Positions 1 through 5,104 of a stretch of 5,104 nucleotides of DNA are shown piece after piece. The position numbers and the translations under genes are program-made. Source of the DNA: a bacterium (GTDB lineage: Bacteria; Oederibacteriota; JAJYGY01); the NCBI GenBank assembly GCA_021790555.1, contig JAJYGY010000207.1, positions 1 through 5,104 of the forward strand, in the 5' to 3' direction. Below the pieces are notes generated by a model. It did no database searches. It was not told where the DNA came from and saw only the letters and a program-made list of their open reading frames with translations. Numbering within the stretch: position 1 is the first letter of the stretch; the number at the start of each line of letters is the position of its first letter.

Positions 1-1
1 C

Positions 2-973
2 AATGAGCAGCTCAACCTCTTCCTCAACTTCGACCTCTCCTCCGCGGACAAGGAGGCGGCCGACCCCCTGCGCCTGGTGGTCTCGGCCGAGAGCCTGGGC
101 CTGCTGCCCCGGCAGATCGTCATCGAGATCGTCGAATCCGAGATCCAGGACCGCTCGCTTCTCGAGGACTTCGTGGGAGGGCACCGCCGGGCCGGGTTCC
201 TGGTGGCCCTGGACGACGTGGGCGCCGGGCACTCCAACCTGCAGCGCATCTCCTGGCTGAAGCCCGACATCATCAAGATCGACCGCAGCCTCATTTCAGG
301 CATCTCGCGCGACTTCTACAAGCAGGAGATCTTCAAGGCCATGGCCAACCTGGCCCGCAAGCTGGGGTCCCTGGTGGTGGCCGAGGGGGTGGAGACCGGG
401 GAGGAAGTCATGGCCTGCATGGAGCTGGGAGCCGACCTGTTCCAGGGATACTTCTTCGCCCGGCCCCAGACCCCCCGGAACTGGGACATCCACACGCTGG
501 AATCGAGCCTGCAGTCGGTGTCCGACGGCTTCCGCGAGAAGATGGTGGCCCGCATCAAGTCCAAGAAGCTGCAGCAGCACACCTACCAGTACGTGCTCAA
601 CAACCTGCTGGCCAAGCTGGCCAAGGCCGGGCCGGCCGGATGGGACGCCGTGCTGGGCGCGGCCGTGCGCAAGCACCCCCTGGTGGAGTGCGCCTACGTG
701 CTGGACGCCGACGGCCTGCAGCTGACCCGCTCGGTCTTCAGCGACCGTCATCCCCGCCAGGGCAAGAACATCTTCCAGCCCGCCGAGAAGGGCAGCGACC
801 ATTCGCTCAAGGATTACTTCTACCTCCTCGCCGACGCCGGCATCAAGCGCTACACCAGCGACCCCTACATCTCCATGGAAAGCGGCAACTGCTGCCTGAC
901 GCTTTCCGCCCTGCTGAAGGACCCCGCCTCGCAGAAAACCTACGTGCTTTGCATGGACCTGCTGGCCGACTGA
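2..973 (+). CDS. EAL-domain cyclic-di-GMP phosphodiesterase with C-terminal PAS/Cache-like sensory domain (5' partial)
   Basis: The gene runs in from the left edge; 323 codons are visible and no start is in view. Residues 1 to about 158 (counted from the window edge) are the later two thirds of an EAL domain, which hydrolyses cyclic-di-GMP to linear pGpG in the cytoplasm. The ligand-type residues expected in the family are present: N9 (FLNFD), E42 and E45 (IEIVES), D71-D72 (ALDDVGAG), K92 (IKID), E128 (AEGVET) and Q148 (QGYFF). The EAL signature itself lies outside the window. Loop 6 reads DDVGAGHSNL rather than the usual DDFGTGYSSL. A helical linker (about 163-215) leads to a domain of about 105 residues with a PAS/Cache pattern (AYVLDADG, DYFYLL, SDPYIS, LTLSALL, YVLCMDLL), like the C-terminal domain of Bacillus YkuI. 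The protein is probably active, with the tail modulating it. A GGDEF domain upstream cannot be excluded. Confidence 0.9.
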   Translation, partial: NEQLNLFLNFDLSSADKEAADPLRLVVSAESLGLLPRQIVIEIVESEIQDRSLLEDFVGGHRRAGFLVALDDVGAGHSNLQRISWLKPDIIKIDRSLISGISRDFYKQEIFKAMANLARKLGSLVVAEGVETGEEVMACMELGADLFQGYFFARPQTPRNWDIHTLESSLQSVSDGFREKMVARIKSKKLQQHTYQYVLNNLLAKLAKAGPAGWDAVLGAAVRKHPLVECAYVLDADGLQLTRSVFSDRHPRQGKNIFQPAEKGSDHSLKDYFYLLADAGIKRYTSDPYISMESGNCCLTLSALLKDPASQKTYVLCMDLLAD

Positions 974-1042
974 GGCGGGCCGCGGCACAGCGGCTTGCCG
1001 GATCGGCACAGGCTGGGCCCCGCGCCCGGCGCCGGGTGGCGC

Positions 1043-1048
1043 TACAAT
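1043..1048 (+). promoter_or_regulatory. Possible -10 element (TACAAT) for the isomerase gene
   Basis: TACAAT matches the sigma-70 -10 consensus at five of six positions and stands out in a very GC-rich spacer. It would place transcription start near 1055, giving a leader of about 40 bases. No recognisable -35 hexamer lies 16 to 18 bases upstream; that place is taken by GC-rich sequence with the palindrome at 1025-1036. It is either a weak or activator-dependent promoter, or chance. Confidence 0.35.
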
Positions 1049-1085
1049 CCTCGAAACGGATCCATGGTTCCGGTTTCTGATTTTC

Positions 1086-1091
1086 GGGAGG
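1086..1091 (+). promoter_or_regulatory. Ribosome binding site of the isomerase gene
   Basis: GGGAGG sits 4 bases before the ATG at 1096 and 10 bases before a second in-frame ATG at 1102. The 4-base spacing matches that seen at the kinase gene (GGGGAGG, 4 bases, GTG), which favours the start at 1096, though 1102 stays possible. Confidence 0.7.
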
Positions 1092-1095
1092 CTGC

Positions 1096-1899
1096 ATGCG
1101 GATGGAGCGCTTGGCGGCCCAGCTCTACACCGTGCGGGCGCACACCCAGACGCCGGCGGACCTGCTGGCCAGCCTGAAGAAGATACGCGGGATAGGATAC
1201 CGCGCCGTGCAGGTGAGCGGGGTGGGGCCCATCCGCGAGGAGGACCTGCTGGAGATGCTGGAAGGCGAGGGCCTGACCTGCTGCGTCACGCACGAGCCCG
1301 GGGAGCGCATCCTGGCCGAGCCGGAAAGGGTGGCCGAGCGCCTGCGCAAGCTGAAGTGCGCCTTCACCGCCTACCCGATCCCGGCGGGGGTGCGGCTGGA
1401 CACGCCCTATCCCGGCAGGGGATTGCTGGAAACCCAGGCCGACGTGGAGCGCCTGGCCGAGGGGCTGGACCGCTCCGGGGAGGTGTTGCGCCGGGCCGGG
1501 GTCACCCTGACCTACCACAACCACGCCGTGGAGTTCCGCCGATTCGACGGAAGGCGGACCATGCTGGAATCCATTTACGCCCTCACCCGGCCGGAAAACC
1601 TGCAGGCAGAGCTGGACACCTACTGGGTCCAGGCCGGCGGGGCCGACCCGGTGGCCTGGTGCCGCCGCCTGAAGGGCCGCCTGCCCCTGCTGCACCTGAA
1701 GGATTACGCCATCGGCCCGGACTTCCGGCCGGCCTTCGCCGAGGTGGGGTACGGCAACCTGGATTTTCCCGCCATCGTGGAGGCGGCCGAGGATTCGTCC
1801 TGCCAGTGGTTCATCGTGGAGCAGGACGTCTGCCCGGGAGACCCTTTCGAGTCCCTGGAGAAGAGCTACCGCTGGGTTTCCGAAAACCTGGTGAAGTGA
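1096..1899 (+). CDS. Sugar phosphate isomerase/epimerase family protein (xylose-isomerase-like TIM barrel)
   Basis: This complete protein of 267 residues has the length usual for the AP-endonuclease-2/xylose-isomerase-like TIM barrel family, which includes IolE-like and YcjR-like sugar enzymes. Barrel strands are recognisable in order: LAAQLYTVR (6-14), GYRAVQVSG (34-42), GVTLTYHNHAVEF (135-147), LQAELDTYWV (169-178), LPLLHLKDY (196-204) and WFIVEQDV (238-245). E146, D174, H200 and E242 fall where the family carries its Glu-Asp-His-Glu divalent-metal site, and HLKD plus EVGYGNLDF (216-224) are typical family motifs, so a metal-dependent aldose-ketose isomerase or epimerase activity in the cytoplasm is likely. 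The substrate cannot be read from sequence. No transporter, kinase or dehydrogenase for sugar catabolism lies beside it; it appears to be transcribed alone and ends at a strong terminator 25 bases downstream. No signal peptide is seen. Confidence 0.88.
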   Translation: MRMERLAAQLYTVRAHTQTPADLLASLKKIRGIGYRAVQVSGVGPIREEDLLEMLEGEGLTCCVTHEPGERILAEPERVAERLRKLKCAFTAYPIPAGVRLDTPYPGRGLLETQADVERLAEGLDRSGEVLRRAGVTLTYHNHAVEFRRFDGRRTMLESIYALTRPENLQAELDTYWVQAGGADPVAWCRRLKGRLPLLHLKDYAIGPDFRPAFAEVGYGNLDFPAIVEAAEDSSCQWFIVEQDVCPGDPFESLEKSYRWVSENLVK

Positions 1900-1923
1900 G
1901 CGGAGCGCCCCGCGCGGAAGGCA

Positions 1924-1964
1924 AAAAACCCCCGGCCCATGGCGGGACCGGGGGTTTTTATTTT
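1924..1964. terminator. Bidirectional rho-independent terminator between convergent genes
   Basis: The stem pairs AAAAA CCCCC GG (1924-1935) with CC GGGGG TTTTT (1948-1959); after one mismatch, two more C-G pairs close a loop of about 6 bases around 1939-1944. On the plus strand the T-run continues as TTTTTATTTT, terminating the isomerase gene. On the minus strand the complement of the A-run (1923-1928) gives TTTTTT, terminating the receiver-Fis gene whose stop is at 2003. Position and symmetry both fit a shared terminator. Confidence 0.92.
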
Positions 1965-1978
1965 GGGGCCTGGGCCCC
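1965..1978. repeat. Second short inverted repeat beside the terminator
   Basis: GGGGCC and GGCCCC face each other with two bases between (in RNA more realistically a 5-bp stem with a 4-base loop). It follows directly after the T-tract of the main terminator and lies between the minus-strand stop codon and that terminator. For minus-strand transcripts it would form a small GC-rich hairpin just ahead of the main one, perhaps a 3'-end stabiliser; it lacks a good T-tract of its own for the plus strand. Confidence 0.5.
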
Positions 1979-2002
1979 GATTTGACAGGGCTTGGCGCGG
2001 GC

Positions 2003-2647
2003 TCAGCGCTTGGCCCGGTTGATGTCGCGCTTGCCCGGGATGCCCAGGCTTCGGATCTTCAGGCGCAGGCTGTTCAGGTGCAGGCCCAGCACCTTGGCGG
2101 CGCGCACCTGCTTCCAGTTGGACTGCTGCAGGGCCGCCAGGATGAGTTCGCGCTCGAATTCGCGCACTTCCTGCTTGAAAGGGATGGCCTTGCCCGGGCT
2201 GTGCCTGCGGACCGGTTTCTTCCCCTTGTCGCGGGCGCCCGTCATCTCGCGCACCAGGCGCTTCAGCTCCCACTTTTCGGCGGCGCGGTGGGCCGTGGCC
2301 CGCAGCCGCGTGGGCTTGAAGGGCTTCAGCACGTACTCGTAGGCGCCGAACTGCATGCAGGCCAGGCTCAGGTCCTCCTCGTCCACGCCCGTGACCATGA
2401 TGACCTCGGTCTCGGGCCAGGTCAGCTTGATGACCTTCAGCAGTTCCAGGCCGGCCATCTCCGGGCCGGGAAGCAGCACGTCCACCATGGCCACGATGTA
2501 GCGGTGCTTCTGCATCAGGGCCAGGGCTTCCTCGGCCGAGGAGGCCTTGGTCACCGCGAAGGAGGGCCCCAGCAGCTCTGCGAGGCCCTGGGCGAGCACG
2601 GGATCGTCGTCGATCACCAGCGCTGGAATCGGGTTGGGGAGGGTCAT
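2003..2647 (-). CDS. Response regulator with receiver domain and Fis-type DNA-binding domain
   Basis: With the chosen start the protein has 214 residues. Residues about 8-125 form a receiver domain: acidic cluster D13-D15 (VIDDDP), phosphoacceptor D56 (MVDVLLPG), T86 (VTG) and K108 (KPF) are all present, so it should be phosphorylated by a histidine kinase. A basic linker (about 136-158) leads to a Fis-family helix-turn-helix at about 163-203 (EFERELILAAL, then AAKVLGLHLNSLRLKI, then SLGI). No AAA+ sigma-54 activator domain lies between, so it resembles the RegA/ActR/PrrA layout rather than NtrC and probably acts with the ordinary sigma factor. An upstream in-frame ATG at 2665 would add six residues but has no ribosome binding site; the ATG at 2647 has GGAAAGG 9 bases ahead. 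No kinase is adjacent in the same operon unit; the nearest kinase is two genes upstream on the same strand, past an AT-rich gap. Confidence 0.9.
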   Translation of the reverse strand: MTLPNPIPALVIDDDPVLAQGLAELLGPSFAVTKASSAEEALALMQKHRYIVAMVDVLLPGPEMAGLELLKVIKLTWPETEVIMVTGVDEEDLSLACMQFGAYEYVLKPFKPTRLRATAHRAAEKWELKRLVREMTGARDKGKKPVRRHSPGKAIPFKQEVREFERELILAALQQSNWKQVRAAKVLGLHLNSLRLKIRSLGIPGKRDINRAKR

Positions 2648-2656
2648 CAGGAGAAA

Positions 2657-2663
2657 CCTTTCC
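2657..2663 (-). promoter_or_regulatory. Weak ribosome binding site deciding the receiver-Fis start
   Basis: On the minus strand GGAAAGG lies 9 bases before the ATG at 2647 and overlaps the upstream candidate ATG at 2665. Nothing purine-rich precedes the ATG at 2665, so the shorter protein is preferred. The site is poorer than the GGGAGG-type sites of the other genes here, suggesting a lower translation rate. Confidence 0.5.
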
Positions 2664-2679
2664 ATAAGATGGGAAGTTA

Positions 2680-2716
2680 CCGGCGGTGGTTGAATGCTAC
2701 CATGTGAGCCGGCGGT
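2680..2716. repeat. Pair of 8-base direct repeats (CCGGCGGT) in the regulator leader
   Basis: CCGGCGGT occurs at 2680-2687 and 2709-2716, 29 bases apart start to start (a little under three helical turns). The first copy extends to ACCGGCGGT, an odd-centred palindrome (ACCG-G-CGGT). The second overlaps the inferred transcription start, and the first lies about 25 to 30 bases downstream of it, a placement compatible with repression. Eight-base matches in GC-rich DNA can arise by chance, so this is only a candidate operator. Confidence 0.3.
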
Positions 2717-2717
2717 T

Positions 2718-2747
2718 ATCTTAACATAAAATAGAAAATGGAGACAA
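2718..2747 (-). promoter_or_regulatory. Candidate sigma-70-type promoter for the receiver-Fis regulator
   Basis: Reading the minus strand, TTGTCT (2747-2742, four of six to TTGACA) and TAAGAT (2723-2718, four of six to TATAAT) are separated by 18 bases within the only AT-rich stretch of the window (about 2717-2756). Transcription would begin near 2711, leaving a leader of about 64 bases. It lies just past the stop of the OmpR-type regulator gene, so the receiver-Fis gene can be transcribed alone, although no terminator blocks readthrough from upstream. Confidence 0.45.
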
Positions 2748-2753
2748 AGAATT

Positions 2754-3458
2754 TTAGGGCCGGTCCTGGCGCGCCGCCCTGGCCAGGCGGAAGCCCACCT
2801 GGGGCACGGTCTCGATCCGGCGGCCTTCCCGGCCCAGCTTGGAGCGCAGGTGGCTGACGTGCACGTCGATGACCCGCACCACGATGGCCGTGGAGGGGCC
2901 CCAGGCCCGGGCGATGATGTCCTCGCGGCGCAGGGCCTCGCCCTCGCGCGCCATCAGCACGCGCAGCACCTCGAATTCCCGCAGGGTCAGCTCCACGGGT
3001 CGGCCCTCGCACCAGGCCCCGTGCGACTGCGGGGAGAGCCTCAGCCTTCCCGACACCAGGTCCCTTTCGCCGGCGGCCTTGGGCTGGCTGCGCCGCGCCA
3101 TGGCCCGCACCCGGGCCGCGAATTCGCGCATGTTGTAGGGCTTGGCCATGTAGTCCTGGGCCCCGGCCTCCAGGCCCTCCACGATGTCCTGGGTGGCCCC
3201 CCGGGCCGTGGTGATGAAGACCGGCAGGCCGCGCGTGGCGGGCGAGGACGCCAGCCGCCGGCAGAACTGCAGGCCGTCCCCGTCGGGCAGGTTGAGGTCC
3301 AGCACCAGCAGGTCGGGCGGCAGGCGAAGAAGCTTGTCCTGGCCCAGGCGCAGGCTCTCGGCCGCGTCGACCTCGAAGCCCTCCTTTTCCAGCACGTCGC
3401 GGGCCACGGCCAGGATGGCCGGGTCGTCCTCCACGATGAGCACCCGGGCCCGCCTCAT
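2754..3458 (-). CDS. OmpR/PhoB-family response regulator
   Basis: The protein has 234 residues, the usual size for the family. Residues 1-122 are a receiver domain with D11-D12 (VEDDP), phosphoacceptor D54 (LVLDLNLPDGDG), T84 (FITTARG) and K106 (AKPYN). Residues about 130-228 are the winged-helix DNA-binding domain, with LTLREFEVLRVLM (158-169), the recognition-helix segment IDVHVSHLRSKLG (197-209) and the wing motif IETVPQVGFRLA (215-226), where the usual GYRL reads GFRL. It should dimerise on phosphorylation and control transcription. The ATG shares bases with the stop of the kinase gene (ATGA, 3455-3458), and GGGAGG (minus strand, 3470-3465) lies 6 bases ahead inside the kinase gene, so translation is coupled and the kinase is its cognate partner. 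Target genes cannot be told from the window. Confidence 0.95.
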   Translation of the reverse strand: MRRARVLIVEDDPAILAVARDVLEKEGFEVDAAESLRLGQDKLLRLPPDLLVLDLNLPDGDGLQFCRRLASSPATRGLPVFITTARGATQDIVEGLEAGAQDYMAKPYNMREFAARVRAMARRSQPKAAGERDLVSGRLRLSPQSHGAWCEGRPVELTLREFEVLRVLMAREGEALRREDIIARAWGPSTAIVVRVIDVHVSHLRSKLGREGRRIETVPQVGFRLARAARQDRP

Positions 3459-4879
3459 GCCTCGCCTCCCGAAGGTTGCGGCCGCCGGGCGGCCTGCTTG
3501 GGCAGGCGCACGCGGAAGATGGAGCCCCGGCCGGGTTCGCTTTCCAACTCCACCACGCCGCCCTGGGCCTCGGCCAGGCCCTTGACGATGGAAAGGCCCA
3601 GCCCGCTGCCGGGCCTGCGGTCCGCCGCCTCGGCCTGGCGCACGCGGAAGAACTTGTCGAAGACCAGGGAGTGGTGGCGGGGGTCGATGCCGATGCCGGT
3701 GTCCCGCACCTCCAGCACGAAATCGCCCCCCTCCTCGCCCACCACCACCTCGATGCGGCCATGGTCGGTGAACTTCACCGCGTTGGAAAGCAGGTTCATC
3801 ACGATCTGGCGGAACATGGTCAGGTCGGCCTCCAGGGAGATGTAGGGCCCCCGCCGCGTCAGCACCAGCTCCACGCCCTTGCCGCGCACCTGGGCCTCCC
3901 ACAGGCGCGTCAGTTCGCCCACGTGGCCCAGCACGTCCACGGGCTCGGGGTAGGGTTCCACCTTGGCCGCCTCGATGCGCGAGACCGTCAGCAGGTTGTT
4001 GACGAAGGCCGTCAGGCTGGCCAGGTTGTTGGAGATCATCAGCAGGTATTCGGCCTGGCGGTCGTCCAGGCGGCCGGCCTGGCCCGACAGCAGGTGGTCG
4101 ATGGTGGTGCGGATGGCGTGCAGGGGGCTGCCGAAGTCGTGGGTCACCCCGGCCACGAAGTCGCGCTTCATGGCGTCCAGTTCCTTCAGCTGCAGCACCA
4201 TGCCGTTGAAGTCGCGGGCCAGGTCGCCGATCTCGTCGGCGCGGTCCACCTCCACCAGCCGGTCCATGCGGCCCGAGCGCACCAGGCGGGTGCCCTCGCT
4301 GATCTGCTGCAGGGGCCGGGCCAGGCGCCGGGCCGTCAGCCAGGCCATGGCCGCGCCCAGCAGCAGGCCCGCCAGCAGGACCGCGCCGGCCAGGGCGCTC
4401 CAGCCTCGCATCTGGCGCCGCAGCAGGGCCGCCACGGCCCGGCGCGAGAAGGCCAGCTCCACCCAGGCGCTGGCGCGGTCCGCGGGCGAAAGCGGCAGGG
4501 CCCAGTCCGTCACGGCCAGGCCGTCCGCCAGGACGCGGCGGCGGGGCAGGCCGGAATCCGAGGCGCCCTTCCAGGCCTCCGGGGCGAAGGAGCGGGGCAG
4601 CACCAGGCGCGCGCCGCTGGCCGGGTTGGCGAAGGCCGCGAACACCAGGGAAGGGTCGTTCAGCTGGACCCGCATGGCGTGGATGAGGCCCAGGTCCTCG
4701 TGCTCGAAGACGGCCTCGCGGGCCGCCTGCGAAAAGTCGGAAAGCATCTGGCGCTGGTCGGCGGCCTCCTGGCGGGCCAGCATCCAGGCCGCGCCCTGCC
4801 GGAAGAGCAGCAGGCATGCGGCCAGGCTGAAGGCCACCACCAGGCCGTGGCTGAAGGTGAAGCGGGCGCGCAGTTTCAC
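3455..4879 (-). CDS. Membrane sensor histidine kinase (periplasmic sensor, HAMP, HisKA, HATPase)
   Basis: The protein has 474 residues from the GTG at 4879, chosen because GGGGAGG lies 4 bases ahead, the GTG overlaps the stop of the TPR gene (GTGA), and the encoded N-terminus leads straight into a membrane helix. An open frame extends upstream to 4999 but its extra residues are a Pro/Gly/Arg-rich shadow of the TPR gene. Domains: membrane helix 1 (about 11-27), extracytoplasmic region (about 28-158), helix 2 (about 159-181), HAMP (about 182-235), HisKA with phosphoacceptor H247 in GVTHDFGSPL, and the ATPase domain with the N box around N362 and N366 (MNLLSNAVKF), G1 box DTGIGI (393-398), F box FDKFF (407-411) and G2 box GSGLGLS (424-430). 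All catalytic boxes are intact. The sensor region has patches (SLVFAAFANPASG, AWVELAFS) suggesting a PAS/Cache-like fold, but the ligand is unknown. It would phosphorylate the OmpR-type regulator encoded next. Confidence 0.95.
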   Translation of the reverse strand: MKLRARFTFSHGLVVAFSLAACLLLFRQGAAWMLARQEAADQRQMLSDFSQAAREAVFEHEDLGLIHAMRVQLNDPSLVFAAFANPASGARLVLPRSFAPEAWKGASDSGLPRRRVLADGLAVTDWALPLSPADRASAWVELAFSRRAVAALLRRQMRGWSALAGAVLLAGLLLGAAMAWLTARRLARPLQQISEGTRLVRSGRMDRLVEVDRADEIGDLARDFNGMVLQLKELDAMKRDFVAGVTHDFGSPLHAIRTTIDHLLSGQAGRLDDRQAEYLLMISNNLASLTAFVNNLLTVSRIEAAKVEPYPEPVDVLGHVGELTRLWEAQVRGKGVELVLTRRGPYISLEADLTMFRQIVMNLLSNAVKFTDHGRIEVVVGEEGGDFVLEVRDTGIGIDPRHHSLVFDKFFRVRQAEAADRRPGSGLGLSIVKGLAEAQGGVVELESEPGRGSIFRVRLPKQAARRPQPSGGEA

Positions 4880-5103
4880 GGCGCCTCCCCGGCGCGGGTC
4901 GCGGCCCCGGCCCCGGAATTCTGCATCTCGATGCGGGCGCGCACCAGGTTGTTGCGGGCGTCCAGGTTGCCCGGGTCCAGGTCCAGGGTGCGCCGCCACA
5001 GGGCGACGGCCCCGGACAGGTCGCCGTTTTCGTAGGCGGCCAGGCCCCGGTTGAAGAGGGCCTCGGCCCGGCGCCTGCGCCGCGGGCTCAGGGCCGGGCC
5101 CGG
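4876..5103 (-). CDS. TPR-repeat protein, C-terminal end only
   Basis: Only the last 75 codons are in the window; the frame is open to the right edge. After a short Arg-rich stretch, residues about 13-46 form one tetratricopeptide repeat: ALFNRGLAAYENGDLSGAV followed by LWRRTLDLDPGN, with the G, Y, A and P positions typical of the motif. A second helix pair begins (NLDARNNLVRARIEM) and then gives way to a Gly/Ala-rich tail ending in GEAP. TPR segments mediate protein-protein contacts. Its TGA overlaps the kinase GTG, so it is the upstream member of the kinase/regulator operon and may be an accessory or sensory partner of the kinase. Whether an N-terminal signal peptide, FecR-like or other domain exists cannot be seen. 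The frame is supported by the tight TPR match, not by length. Confidence 0.8.
   Translation of the reverse strand, partial: PGPALSPRRRRRAEALFNRGLAAYENGDLSGAVALWRRTLDLDPGNLDARNNLVRARIEMQNSGAGAATRAGEAP
4884..4890 (-). promoter_or_regulatory. Ribosome binding site fixing the kinase GTG start
   Basis: On the minus strand GGGGAGG precedes the GTG at 4879 by 4 bases. It lies inside the last codons of the TPR gene, so ribosomes finishing that gene can restart here. Together with the GTGA overlap this is the main reason to prefer 4879 over the longer open frame to 4999. Confidence 0.75.
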
Positions 5104-5104
5104 G

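Larger units (their letters stand above)
974..1095. other. Intergenic gap between the EAL gene and the isomerase gene
   Basis: This 122-base spacer shows no gene. It contains a weak inverted repeat, GCCGC/GCGGC (979-983 and 990-994, 6-base loop), without a T-tract, so it is not a convincing terminator for the EAL gene. A perfect 12-base palindrome, CCCGGCGCCGGG, lies at 1025-1036, just ahead of a possible -10 hexamer. The palindrome could be an operator or simply GC-rich chance. Confidence 0.5.

Noticed and set aside
979..994. Inverted repeat GCCGC/GCGGC just after the EAL stop as a terminator
   Set aside because: The stem is only 5 pairs and no T-tract follows, so it does not meet the pattern of an intrinsic terminator.
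296..1009. Antisense open frame of 237 codons opposite the EAL gene
   Set aside because: Rich in Gly, Val, Gln and His with no recognisable motif; an antisense shadow of a clearly conserved gene.
2716..3762. Open frame of 348 codons on the minus strand running into the AT-rich gap
   Set aside because: It has low-complexity composition and overlaps two well-supported genes in another frame; its ending in the gap is simply where a stop occurs.
2754..4817. Open frame of 687 codons on the minus strand that could suggest a fused kinase/regulator protein
   Set aside because: Only its last 234 codons (from 3458) encode a real protein. The upstream part is an out-of-frame, Gly/Pro/Arg-rich reading of the kinase gene. 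The kinase has its own stop at 3455, so there is no fusion.
3900..4900. Dense recurrence of CAGGCC and GGCCAGG on the plus strand as a possible repeat array
   Set aside because: The spacing is irregular and follows codons of the Ala/Leu-rich kinase on the other strand; it reflects codon bias rather than a repeat element.
4880..4999. N-terminal extension of the kinase from 4999
   Set aside because: The extra 40 residues are Pro/Gly/Arg-rich, are read from inside the TPR gene and have no ribosome binding site; the GTG at 4879 has one and overlaps the TPR stop.
3476..5035. Long open frame of 519 codons on the plus strand opposite the kinase gene
   Set aside because: It is the antisense shadow of the kinase and TPR genes, rich in His, Gln, Gly and Ala, with no domain and no ribosome binding site; long antisense frames are expected at this GC content.

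Overview
The window is very GC-rich, gene-dense bacterial chromosome. Coding strands strongly favour G or C at third codon positions, and three of the starts have a GGGAGG or GGGGAGG ribosome binding site 4 to 6 bases ahead. The gene content (an EAL protein with a Cache-like tail, a HAMP histidine kinase, an OmpR-type regulator and a receiver-Fis regulator) fits an environmental, signalling-rich bacterium. A high-GC Acidobacteriota (Holophaga/Geothrix-like) or a delta-type proteobacterium are guesses; nothing in the window fixes the taxon. There is no rRNA, tRNA, CRISPR array, insertion sequence or phage gene.

Layout. Two plus-strand genes on the left converge on three complete minus-strand genes and one partial gene on the right. 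Positions 2-973 hold the 3' part of a cyclic-di-GMP phosphodiesterase (EAL domain plus a C-terminal PAS/Cache-like sensory domain similar to that of YkuI). A 122-base gap with a possible -10 element leads to a TIM-barrel sugar phosphate isomerase/epimerase family protein (1096-1899). A strong hairpin with an A-tract on one side and a T-tract on the other (1924-1964) ends transcription from both directions. On the minus strand, transcription runs from the right edge leftwards: a TPR protein (C-terminal 75 residues only), a membrane histidine kinase (4879 to 3455), an OmpR/PhoB-type response regulator (3458 to 2754), then, after an AT-rich gap of about 100 bases, a receiver-Fis response regulator (2647 to 2003).

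How they work together. The TPR, kinase and OmpR-type genes are joined by two 4-base stop/start overlaps (GTGA and ATGA), so they form a translationally coupled operon and the kinase and OmpR-type regulator are almost certainly cognate. The receiver-Fis regulator has no kinase of its own in the window and appears to have its own promoter. It may be a second output of the same kinase or may be read through from it; that is inference. The EAL protein would lower cyclic-di-GMP in response to a ligand or redox cue sensed by its tail. No link between the left pair of genes and the two-component genes can be shown beyond adjacency. I see no clearly novel system here; the more unusual points are the second response regulator and its intergenic region.
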